A stretch of DNA of 64,000 bases from Turnera subulata (Eukaryota > Streptophyta > Magnoliopsida > Malpighiales > Passifloraceae), in NCBI GenBank assembly GCA_028386065.3, contig JAKUCV010002794.1:16904-80903 (forward strand), written 5' to 3'. The notes beneath the pieces were generated by a model. That model searched no databases and was not told the DNA's origin. It saw only the letters and a program-made list of their open reading frames with translations. Below, piece by piece: positions 46,037 through 56,614 of the stretch (the stretch's first letter is position 1; each line of letters starts with the position of its first letter). Both the position numbers and the translations under genes were made by a program.

Positions 46037-46620
46037 CGTTATCAGCACGATAACGTCTCTACCGAGCAAGGAGGAATTTCGGGAAGAAGGGAACCGGAAA
46101 ACGGCCAAACTAAGAAAAAAGCACCGCAGGCCGTTTTGCCTCCAACGACGGCCTTCCTCGTCGTCGTGCACAGCACCGCCCCAACAGGTACCTTCCCCAC
46201 GTTGTCGCGATCACGACGGCACCTTCCCCCGCCTCGTCCGCCGCCGGACGCGCCGTCCAAGGCCGACGACCCGACAACGGATCCGGTTGCTGCAAGTGTC
46301 GGGTGTGTTCTTCTCCACTTCTCCGACGGTCGCCTTGCCTCCAGCGACGGCGCAGCCGTCTCGCACACATCCCGTTCCGCGCGCCTCAGCCACCGCAGCT
46401 CGCCGTTAACGACCACCCAGCCCAGTCTCTCAGATGGCATCTCGGCCACCAAGGGGAGGCCTGTGATTCGAAAGCAGACCCGGTGGCTCCTTCTCGCCAT
46501 TCATGCCAGATCCGGCGCCATCGGGTTCATCATCTTCTCCGAGGAAAGCAGGCTCGTGGATGGTGAGTACACGGAGGTTTTATTTTACTTTTACTGGGTT
46601 GTTTGGCCGGATTCCGGTGA
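46037..46620 (+). other. GC-rich leader of copia E
   Basis: This stretch is markedly GC-richer than its surroundings. It is open in one plus-strand frame (230 codons from 45932), but that frame begins inside the LTR and crosses the primer-binding site, so it is unlikely to be a protein gene. It may be sequence captured by the element. Confidence 0.4.
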
Positions 46621-46822
46621 ATGAATTTTTCCGGCGGGTTGACCGTGATTCTAGACAGTGGGATTTTTTTTTCTTTTTGCTGGATTGATTGTTGTTGATT
46701 GATTATGGTTTATTGTTGATATTGATGGAATTTGGATCGTGGATGTAATTTTGGCCGGAATCCGGCGGCCGTGAACAGTGTTTTCCGGCGTGAAAATTAA
46801 TTTAGTATCTCGGGATAATTAA

Positions 46823-47208
46823 GCGCCTCGGGATTTTCCCGGCAAGCCCGGAAGTGCTTGGCCGAAATCCGACGTCTCGGGATTTTTCCCCGGAAAGTCC
46901 GGAAGTGTTTGGCCGGAATTTAATTTAGCGCCTCCAAAAATTTCCCGGCATGAACAGTAACTCCGGCAATGAACAGTGTTTTTCGGCATAAATAGTGATT
47001 TGCGCCTCGGGTTTTTCCCGGCAAGCCCGGAAGTGCTTAGCCGAAATCCGACGTCTCGGGATTTTTCCCCGGAAAGTCCGGAAGTGTTTGGCCGGAATTT
47101 AATTTAGCGCCTCGAAAATTTCCCGACATGAACAGTAACTTCGGCAATGAACAGTCTTTTCCGGCATAAACACTGATTTGCGCCTCGGGTTTTTCCCGGC
47201 AAGCCCGT
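46823..47208. repeat. 178-bp tandem repeat, about 2.2 copies
   Basis: Units start at GCGCCTCGGG at 46823, 47002 and 47180. Each carries TTCCCGGCAAGCCCGGAAGT, TCGGGATTTTTCCCCGG and ATGAACAGT motifs. The third copy breaks off after CAAGCCCG. Confidence 0.88.
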
Positions 47209-47210
47209 AA

Positions 47211-47780
47211 CGATTGGGCTATTAAAAGGCCCATATATTAATGTGATATATTATATACATTATTGCTGAAAAATTTATCGAGTAAGCATATTTTTTATTT
47301 TTTTTAATTACGATTGGGCTATTAAAAGGCCCATATATTAATGTGATATATTATATATATTATTGCTGAAAGATTTATCGAGTAAGCATATTTTTTTTTA
47401 TTTAAATTCCAATTGGGCTATTAAAGGGCCCATTGCATTTAAATTCATGCCTTTAATTTTATTTATGCTTTATTTGGGCTCATGAAAGGCCCATAATGGC
47501 CGGCTAAGCCGCCTATTTATTTACATTTTTAATTGGGCTCGTCAAAGGCCCATCGCTTTTATTTTGCTGCAATCTAATTTTTATTGGGTTCGTTATAGGC
47601 CCATTGCATTTTTTTTTCAGCAATTTAATTCTTATTGGGCTAATTAATAAAAAGGCCCATCGCATTTAATTTTCAGGCATTTATTTTTAATTGGGCTATA
47701 AAAGGGCCTATTGTATCTCATTATCTTGCCTTTAATTTTACTTATGTTTTACTTGGGCTAATTAATGAAAGGCCCATGTT
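47211..47780. repeat. array of TTGGGCT...AGGCCCA hairpins
   Basis: Two 100-bp tandem units (starting CGATTGGGCTATTAAAAGG at 47211 and 47311) are followed by seven further, more diverged copies at about 47408, 47487, 47533, 47582, 47633, 47690 and 47752. Each is a short inverted repeat with arms TTGGGCT and AGGCCCA separated by 5-13 nt. TGGGCC/T is also the plant site II (TCP-type) promoter element. Confidence 0.8.
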
Positions 47781-48581
47781 TATTTATTCTAATTAAGTCT
47801 TTATTTATTTAATTATGTTACCTGAATTTGAAGCCCTCAAAATTTTCAGAAGAAATTTATCATGGGCAAAATGATAACAGTCTGGAAGACTAAATAGCAG
47901 AGTCCCGCAGACTCAATAACGGCAAATACTACGAAGACTCGAAGTCTTACCGTTCAAAAGATCCTGAAGATCCTTTCAAATGAAAATCGAAAATAAAAAC
48001 TATGACCACCAGAAGATGGATATTATACTTGCTTACCCTGAAGGAGCAACTTATTTTATATTCAATTTATTTTTATGTTCAGTTTAAATTATTACGCATT
48101 GCAATTTATTTTTATTTACTTTTCAGTACTTTATAATTGTTTCTTAGAATAATGCTTGAAGCATTAGTCTCGAAGACAATGCAAAATTGACATCCACAGG
48201 GGGAGAATTATATGTGTGGATGTCAATATAACATATTATGACGTCTCGAAATGAAAAATGATTAACACGCTCCAGAAGAGCATAAATTCGAATATGTTCC
48301 TGAAGAACGCATGTTTTAATATGATCTAGAAGATCGTATATTTACGCGAGTACAGACATCCCCAGTAATAAAATGAATTATTGTGGATCCCAAATGAATT
48401 GACTCAGATTTATTCCCTGAAGCGAATAAGACTGTATAATTATTTGTGCTTGTGGGCGTAAATGAGAAAATAAATGGAAAAGGCTCAAAGCAAACATGCA
48501 TATTATTATTACATAAACGGATACATAACTGGAGAACATTCAAAGAGGAATGGTTTCTATACATATGTTTTAAACAGTGAT

Positions 48582-49265
48582 CTATCTGTTGGGTTCAACA
48601 TTAACCCTGAAACTCTGAGCCTCACCATTAATGTTGACCCTAACACTGTCGTTCCAGGAGAACCACATACCACCCCTGTTGTTTTCTCCAGGTATCTCAA
48701 ACCGATTCGTTGGAGGAAAACGAAGTGGAATCACACCATGATTCTCTCCTGCTTGCCACAAAGTCTCAGTAATCAGTACCATGTTAGGCTTGTACTGATT
48801 CTTTAGATCCCTTAAGGTACGCACAAAGTCTTGAGACCTTCTTGCTATACCCCTGCAATTCCACAATAAAAGTCGTACCTTAGGCCATGTAGGTGGTAAC
48901 CCAGTCACCCTTGGGACGCTCCGAGCCATCATGGAAACCTGATAATAACTGCTTTCATTTAAAATTTGACATGAAGGCTCTAGCTGAAATTCCTGCATCC
49001 TAGCAGATATGAAAAACATAATAGAGTTAGTTGAGCCATAAAAATTTGTCCTGAGATTGCCTTGGTCCTCCAGGAAGAAAGTCTCTTCCATTGGAGTCAC
49101 AAAGAACCTAGACGAGTATAGCTCATCTACAAACACTAAACGAGGAATTCTCGCCAGATCATTAGGCAGCTCCTCTTGTTGTTCATTGACCATGCTATAG
49201 GCCAATCTATTTCTTCTGCCTAGTGAGGCACCCTCAACAATGAAAACAGTAGCTGGGGAAGGCAT
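48582..49265 (-). pseudogene. LINE ORF2 endonuclease fragment
   Basis: The minus-strand frame from 49265 contains VRLLLWNCRGIARRSQDFVR followed by KNQYKPNMVLITETLW, the opening of an APE-type LINE endonuclease (N and E active-site positions visible as WNCRG and ITET), and ends at a stop at 48582. The remainder of ORF2, including RT, is absent. It interrupts copia E. Clear target duplications were not found. Confidence 0.7.
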
Positions 49266-51024
49266 TTTTGTCTTGGTTGAATTTTTCTGTTTCTTTGCTT
49301 TGATGAATTTTTCTATGATTTTTCCTGTATCTCCCCATATAATCCTTCCCCATTTTATAGCCTGAGCACAGATAGCCAGGTGCCCCCAAAAAGATCCAGA
49401 AGATCTTTCGGTGGATTATATTATTATTCAGAAAATTCCAAGGCTTTACAGTCCTCGAGGATTTGCTTTTGGAAATGTCTGCCACTACATTAATTATTGC
49501 TCAATAATTCTGATCTTTTCCGACATGAGTGGCAGAAATAAGTTTAAAATTGGCACATATATAGCTAGCCTGAAGCTAGCAGTTGAGTAATTGCAACTTA
49601 ACATATCCAGCCAGAAGCTGGAATGCACTAGCCTGGAGCTAGCAATTTTAAGTGTTTAGATACACAGCTTGCGCAGCCTAAAGCTGACACCAACTTGAAG
49701 TTGATTCATGGATTTATTGTTTGGCATGACCGGATGGGCCATCCCGGGTCAATAACGATGCACGAAATTTATTTGGTCATTCATTGAAAAACCAAAAGTT
49801 TTACAATCAATGAATTTCTATGAGTTTGTTTGCTGCGAAAGTTATTATACGGCCTTCCTAAGATGAGAATGGCCTAGTATCACCAGCAAGTTTAAGAATA
49901 GTTCAGGGACATAAACACGGACTGATAAATCCGCGGTGTTAACCATCTAGGTAATTTTTACAATGCATCGACTAGATGGTCTATTGTGTAACGCAAGTTG
50001 GCATTGTGCGCACTGGTTTTAATGATTAAGCCACTTGCGGGTACATATCCCTACTTATGTTACTAGACTATATGTCTAGATTATGCTAGTATATTTCTTC
50101 AATGAAAATGTATATCATTGGAAATACACCCAAAGTGATCTGGGTCATATTGACAATTGATTGCAGGACCATTGATGAAATATCACTGTTTGATATTTGG
50201 TATTTTATATGCAGCAACACTTGAGTGCATCAAGCCAACATGATAAGGTCTCCCCATTTAATTGATTAATGGTCACATATTTAGTATCTCTCATCTTTGG
50301 ACCATCGGTTATATAGTATAAAAATGCTCCACCACAGCATTGTTTAGTTGGTCCTTAAAGAATATTGAGAATATATATTGTGTATGTTGGGTATGTTAAT
50401 GTTAGAGTTTACCCAACATAAGGGGGAGGTAAGAAGCAGCAGCTGGATCAAAAGATTATTGAAATGATTTATCAATATCTAGTTTTTGATCCTCGAATAA
50501 ATTAGTATGGACCTGAAGTTCTAAGAAATGATTCATTTGCAAAAGATTAGTAAGTCATTTGCCAGACATATTTATTTGAAATATGTGACTATATACCAGC
50601 TGTAAATGCTTCTGTTTTGATGTTCCTGAAGAACAATATAAGTATGCAAATGAATCCATAGATTATACTCGGTTCCAAAAGAAAAGAAATTCTCGATAGA
50701 GAAAAAGGAGCAAAAAGTGATAAGATGGCCCCAGTGAGAAAATAAGACCTCCACTAGAGGCTTGCATTAAAACTCCTCCAGAAGAGGTTGATTCTCTGAC
50801 ACAATTGATAAATTTCCAGAAGTAACTCAGGTACCTGAAATAAATGAGCATGATGAGATCTCAATTACAATGTAAGAGATAAGATGGAACCGACGTAAAA
50901 TAACCGTCGACGGAATATTCATTGTTTAATATAGCGCTAAATGACATGAGGATCATGAACCTACATTGACGAATGTAGGCACAGTATAATTGCCCAAAAT
51001 ATAGAAATACAATTAAGGCTGTAT

Positions 51025-51118
51025 TGGACTCGCCCGAAGCGAGAAATTGGACTCGCCCGAAGCGAGAAATTGGACACGCCCGAAGCGAGAGATTGGACTC
51101 GCCCGAAACGAGAAGTTT
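51025..51118. repeat. 23-bp tandem repeat with a hairpin in each unit
   Basis: Four units of TTGGACTCGCCCGAAGCGAG plus AAA (period 23). Each contains the perfect 5-bp stem CTCGC/GCGAG around CCGAA. It lies just before the RT remains of copia E. Confidence 0.92.
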
Positions 51119-51179
51119 TTCGGACTTGTAGTCTGTACACCAAAAGGTGTAAAATTCTATTGGTCATAATAGGGTATTT

Positions 51180-51440
51180 GTGCGGAAAAATAAATAAAGA
51201 GATATAAAGCACGGTTTGTGGCACAAAGTTTTACCCAAACGACCAGGTATTAATTATGAGGAGATATACTCCCCTGTGGTGGATGCAATTATTTGATAAG
51301 TCTGGCAATATATTAGAAATGCATCTAATGAATGCCATTACAGCCTATTATTCTGGATCCAGGAGTCATGATATATACATGAAGATCTCTGAAGGATCCA
51401 AGTTGCCTGAAGCAACTAATTCCCAGGAAATTACAAAATA
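51180..51440 (+). pseudogene. copia E reverse-transcriptase remains
   Basis: The plus strand gives PNDQVLIMRRYTPLWWMQL and EMHLMNAITAYYSGSRSHDI then YMKISEGSKLPEATNSQE, a degenerate version of the copia RT segment around the MDVxTAYLxG and IYMxxPEG motifs. Stops and frame changes occur on both sides. Confidence 0.75.
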
Positions 51441-51706
51441 GAGTTGAACTGATCTTTAGATAATTTAAATCATTTTGAGTATGGATAAAGTTATTTATGA
51501 TTGGAACTCCCAAAGAAGTTTCCAAATACCGTGCTATTAGACTGGTCCTGGAGTATCCTGTCTAAGTGCAATATGTATTGCTTGTAACATAAAGCCTGAA
51601 GCTTTTGATTTAAGCCTATCGGCATTATATGTATTTGCTCTTATCTTCGGGGAATAACAAATGTGTAATCCAGTAAACCCGAAAGAGAGTAAAGCTGATT
51701 TTGCAG

Positions 51707-52336
51707 NNNNNNNNNNNNNNNNNNNNNNNNNNNNNNNNNNNNNNNNNNNNNNNNNNNNNNNNNNNNNNNNNNNNNNNNNNNNNNNNNNNNNNNNNNNNNN
51801 NNNNNNNNNNNNNNNNNNNNNNNNNNNNNNNNNNNNNNNNNNNNNNNNNNNNNNNNNNNNNNNNNNNNNNNNNNNNNNNNNNNNNNNNNNNNNNNNNNNN
51901 NNNNNNNNNNNNNNNNNNNNNNNNNNNNNNNNNNNNNNNNNNNNNNNNNNNNNNNNNNNNNNNNNNNNNNNNNNNNNNNNNNNNNNNNNNNNNNNNNNNN
52001 NNNNNNNNNNNNNNNNNNNNNNNNNNNNNNNNNNNNNNNNNNNNNNNNNNNNNNNNNNNNNNNNNNNNNNNNNNNNNNNNNNNNNNNNNNNNNNNNNNNN
52101 NNNNNNNNNNNNNNNNNNNNNNNNNNNNNNNNNNNNNNNNNNNNNNNNNNNNNNNNNNNNNNNNNNNNNNNNNNNNNNNNNNNNNNNNNNNNNNNNNNNN
52201 NNNNNNNNNNNNNNNNNNNNNNNNNNNNNNNNNNNNNNNNNNNNNNNNNNNNNNNNNNNNNNNNNNNNNNNNNNNNNNNNNNNNNNNNNNNNNNNNNNNN
52301 NNNNNNNNNNNNNNNNNNNNNNNNNNNNNNNNNNNN
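51707..52336. other. assembly gap (630 N)
   Basis: A run of 630 N. It hides the end of copia E and whatever lies between it and the ACX3 3' flank, which is the place where a BAHD gene would be expected if the locus follows the pattern of copies 2 and 4. Confidence 0.99.
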
Positions 52337-52670
52337 TTTTAATATTATTATTTATTTATTAGTATGTTTGGTACCTATATTTTTTTTTTATCCATTAGAT
52401 TTGCACTAAATAATCCAAGATCGGACCGTGGGTAGTCCACCTTGCTATACTTACGCGGAATCAAACTCGCTTATCAGCCAATCCGAGGTTAACTACGGTA
52501 CCTATTACATGTGATATATGATTCGGATAACATATTCAATGGTTGTTTCATTATTCAGTAGAACCCAACAATTGTCTACAAATTCAAACTTAACACCAGA
52601 AAATACATATAAAGTACAACAAATTAACTTCTGCAGCACATTAGCTAGGTCAGACCAGGGAATGAAGGAA

Positions 52671-55600
52671 CTAGTGTCTCAGTGAAGACCAAGAGTTTGC
52701 CTCGATCCAATCGAATGCTATGGGTCCTAATAGTGCATCAGGGATTCCAAAAGAGCAGACCAAGGCAAGTGCATGGGGCCGCAATTCCCTGCAAAGTTTT
52801 GTAACTTCATCCATCACAACACCAGCATTTTCTGCTGATAGGTACCCATATCGCAGAAATGTGTCGTCTTCCTCCATGCAGATTAATGCATACATGGATC
52901 TGACCAGAGCTAACACATCCTGCAACAAACATATCTTAATCTAATCGTCAAGGGTACTTAATTCCAGATTAATTATTTCAATTAAGGAGAAGAGTTGTAC
53001 ATGTTACTTTACCTTCAAGGAACCAGCTGCAGAGATGCCTTCCTCTGCTTCAATGAAGAGTTGTAGTATCATACGGTCTGATAGGGCCTTGCTTAGGTCT
53101 TTTGAGATCTGATAAGCCTGTTCAGAATAGTTCAGATTAAGAAAAAAATATAGATAATCCCCAACAGAATAGCAAAATATAGTACATACCATATCAATTG
53201 CCTGCTCTTTACTTTCTCCCATGGCTTCATACTTAGACACTTCAGCAGCAAAACGATTCAAAAGGTCTCCCTCCCTCAAGCGCAATGCACCAATCTGATA
53301 CTCATATAGTTTCAGATATGTAGAGGACAGTACTGTGTCAAAGTTGGGATCGATGAATATAAAATTAACCTGGAATTGGCTGCTCCTGAGGGTAGAACTT
53401 GTAAGCAGAGATGGAATAACAGGAGAAGGCTCATTCATATGCTCTAATCCAAAACTATTTATAGGTCTGTTTTGCTGCTTGGCTGCAAGAAATTCAGAAA
53501 GAAGCTTTTTGCTGACCTGAGAGGGGAAAATTAATTATTTCATGAATTGTCTCAAAAACAATTTTTTTGTCATCATCTACAATGTAACATATATAAATGT
53601 TATAGATAACACACCCGCTGCATCAGAACATTGTTGTCCCCTTCAAAAGTTAACTGAGCATCAAACTCCCCCATCAACAGACCGATTCGATTCTCAGTCT
53701 TCAAGCCTTGTCCTCCACAAGCTTCGCGGCATTCCTGAAGAATGATCAACATTAATGAACATTCCCTATCAGTATACATAAACTTATTTAAATTCTAGTG
53801 GGTGCATTCTCCTGATCACCTGAAGTGTTTTGGTGTTATGCCAGCTGAAGATAGCTTTGAATGCACTGGAGAATATATGCACTGTTTTATATGACTGAGG
53901 CTCCCTTTTTGCAAATAACATTTTCAACCAATTTCCAGCAAAGCTCATAGCATATCTGCAATGCAAGAATTCATACAAGAGAGACACATCAGAATAGGAA
54001 CATTAAGGAAGTCATCAGGTAATAAATGAAAAGGGGATACTTTCCTGTGCAGAAAAATTTGTGTAAGCAGAACAGAACAGAACAACAGGGGAGATTCACT
54101 TACGTCTTGGCAAGTAAAGGCAGGAGTCGTCGTTGATGACTTGTGTAATCAAGTAATAAGACTTCTGGTCCATTAGGTGTAGTAGAAAATGCCCTCCTAG
54201 TCAATGCATACCTTATTGCAATTGCTAAACTAATCTGTATAAGGGTAGGAATCAATTTTATGCATTAGGTGTGGTATGCAATAAAAGCCTTGTAAGAACG
54301 GTGAAAAAAGTTATATGTTAGTGCCAAAATTTGTAAAAAAACATGTAACAATGTACCTTTGATGAGTAAATTGCGCTAGTAGCTATAGACACACGACCAA
54401 TTGTCAATGAGGCCAAGAATGTCCCAAATCTCTGTGAAAAGATTGTGAAGTTAAGTACATGTGCAAGAAGGTTAATTACTTAGAAGCCAATTAATCTTGG
54501 AAAATTAGTCACCTCTTCTGGGTCTTCTATAGTCAGATACTGCCCTTCTGGTGAAACATCAGCAACCGCGTTTAACAAATTTCCTCTGGGGATCCGGACT
54601 TTGTCAAACCTGAAAATTAACCAGTTTGTATGTAATTATCTTAGCTAATTTCCTACTCTAATTAGTAATTACCATCACTAAAATTTCTCCAAAAAAATCA
54701 TTTAAGAAGAGAAAGTGTGAAATGAGTACCAGATTTGACCATTGTCAAGACCATTCAGGCCAATTTTATGGCCACAATCAGCTACTCGGACTTTGGGGCA
54801 TAGCTTCCCATTGGCATCTCTAATTTGGACTATAAATCCATGAACCCCTTGATTCTTTCCATTTATGTGAAGCTGTGAATACACCACTGCATGTGTGGCA
54901 CACTAAAAGAGAACAGCAACAAAAGAATAAAATTTTCTTGCAAGTTCGAACTCAAGACTTTAGTTAAAGTAACCACTAAACTTCATAGATCTTTTGTTAC
55001 ATTAGCTGCAGAAAAAGTGGAAAAGAAGAATATTGTAATATTTACATTAGCTGCCCCGCCAATCCAATACTTTTGAGCTGACTCACAAGGTGTGTTGATC
55101 ACAAACTCTCCTGTTCTAGAATCATAAGTGGCCACTGTCTCAATTCCTCGTACCTGAAGAAAAACATTAGCAAATTAAGACAACAAAAATAAAAGGCATA
55201 ACAGAGACAGATTAGTATAACTAGATTGGCATTAATCTTGATCATCAACAGACATTAGTTCCATGCCCCAACTCTGTCATAGCAAAGCAACCGTTGATTG
55301 CATAACTCTCAGTTGCTCCCAACCACTTGTCATGGTGGTGCTTTGTTCCCAGATATCTAATGGCACCACCCCTGAAATATCCATATTAACCCAAAAAATT
55401 AAACATACAAAACAAGCAAATAAATAAATGTTTTACTTCAAACAATCCAAAAATATTTGTGCTGCAATGGTACCTCATTAAGTTTCATTCAAGGGTGTCA
55501 TGTGCTCAATCTATGAGATTATTACGGGTTCAAAACTTTGGATAATTTCTGAAATTCGATGTACTAAAAACAACATATAGTTATAATACACATACCACAA

Positions 55601-56113
55601 GAAGAAATGAGCAGACATTTGGATACCAAGTGCAAGATCATAACTCCTGAGCACCTCTTGCATGGCCAAATTCCTGAGGTCAGCTTCAGGCCCGCTCTCA
55701 GTGCACCACCCTTTGTAAACCCCTCTATCCAACAACCACTTGATACGTCTCATGGTTACCTCCTTCTGCTGCTCCATGGGCTGGTTGTAGTCCGGCATCA
55801 AGAACACCCTCCCGCCCTTCTTCACAGGATTGAACACCTCCCCTTCCTGTATCAGGTTATACAGATAGTCTCTCTCAGGTATGTGGTGGGCGTCCAATAG
55901 CCTCCTCATCTCTTCCGTGTCGAAACGGATGGTTTCGGTGAGTTCTGGTGGGGAGAAGCTGAGGCAGGCATTGGAATAGAGGTTTGGTAGCTGTGAGGAT
56001 GGAGCTATAGCTTCTTGATGGTGGTGAGTGTGGAGGAGTAAGTGGTTGGTGAGGATTCGGGCTCGCCGGGTAACGGCGGCGCTGAGGGATTCATGGTCGC
56101 TGTGTGATGGCAT
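52671..56113 (-). CDS. ACX3: peroxisomal acyl-CoA oxidase, ACX3 type (693 aa)
   Basis: This flavin enzyme makes the first oxidation of fatty-acyl-CoA beta-oxidation (acyl-CoA to trans-2-enoyl-CoA, releasing H2O2). The ACX3 type is known for medium-chain substrates. Thirteen exons join in frame: 56113-55596, 55371-55254, 55153-55046, 54902-54730, 54609-54513, 54431-54357, 54234-54104, 53955-53820, 53734-53615, 53516-53370, 53294-53190, 53117-53013 and 52919-52671. The total is 2082 nt. A PTS2 peroxisomal signal RARILTNHL is at residues 17-25. FAMTELGHG and KYWIGGAAN are FAD-site segments, and Glu483 in TFEGDNN is the expected catalytic base. All introns have GT-AG borders; the exon 2 donor (GTCTGT) is the weakest. 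A TAG/AAG microsatellite lies in the 5' leader. No lesion was seen. Copies of its last exon are scattered beside the BAHD genes. Confidence 0.93.
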
Positions 56114-56154
56114 TGTTAAGGAAGTTTGAGCTCTCTAGCTAGCTAGTGCAATAG

Positions 56155-56192
56155 TGTAGTAGTAGTAGTAGTAGTAGAAGAAGAAGAAGAGG
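56155..56192. repeat. (TAG)n(AAG)n microsatellite in the ACX3 5' leader
   Basis: GTAGTAGTAGTAG followed by AAGAAGAAG on plus, 45-80 bp above the ACX3 start codon. Confidence 0.9.
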
Positions 56193-56614
56193 TTCTTTGC
56201 TTTTGCTTAGTATGTTTATGGTCTTTTGATTTGTGGCTTCGCCATTTTATAAGCTGAGTGTGTTCAGTGAACACCTGACAAGTAGGGGTGAGCCTCAATC
56301 CCAAACTGTCCTGAAAAATCCTAAACAAAGTTGTTCAGTCATCCTTGAATAGATTTTGGTCAATTCGAATAAGCTCGCTCATGAATTAGACTCAATTTGT
56401 TTACATAATTAACGGTCAAGAAGGACCACTTAGCTTGATCAAATAAAATAAAAGTTACTACCGCCCCCAGCTCTGGCTGCAAGAAAGAACCTGGAATTTT
56501 TATTCAGCTGGAATAAGCAGTACATCAACATAGATGCATGTATATACATATATATCCCTTTAGTAATACATTTTTTCTTCTGGGAGTTTTAAAAAGAAAA
56601 TAGCTTGGCCGCCT

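Larger units (their letters stand above)
45758..51706 (+). mobile_element. decayed copia E, 5' LTR to RT, cut by the assembly gap
   Basis: This is a plus-strand copia relic. It holds a 5' LTR (45758-46036), the sequence CGTTATCAGCACGA directly after it (typical LTR/primer-binding junction of some copia families), a long leader with several tandem arrays, a foreign LINE piece (48582-49265), integrase remains around 49850-50430, and RT remains at 51180-51440. The assembly gap starts at 51707 and no 3' LTR is seen. Stops and frameshifts are everywhere, and many small hairpins punctuate it. Confidence 0.7.

Noticed and set aside
45932..46624. 230-codon plus-strand open frame
   Set aside because: It starts inside the LTR, crosses the primer-binding site of copia E, and has low-complexity Ser/Pro/Thr composition. 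It is a by-product of high GC.
46823..47200. CRISPR-like array
   Set aside because: Plant nuclear DNA with long 178-bp units and no unique spacers of CRISPR size.
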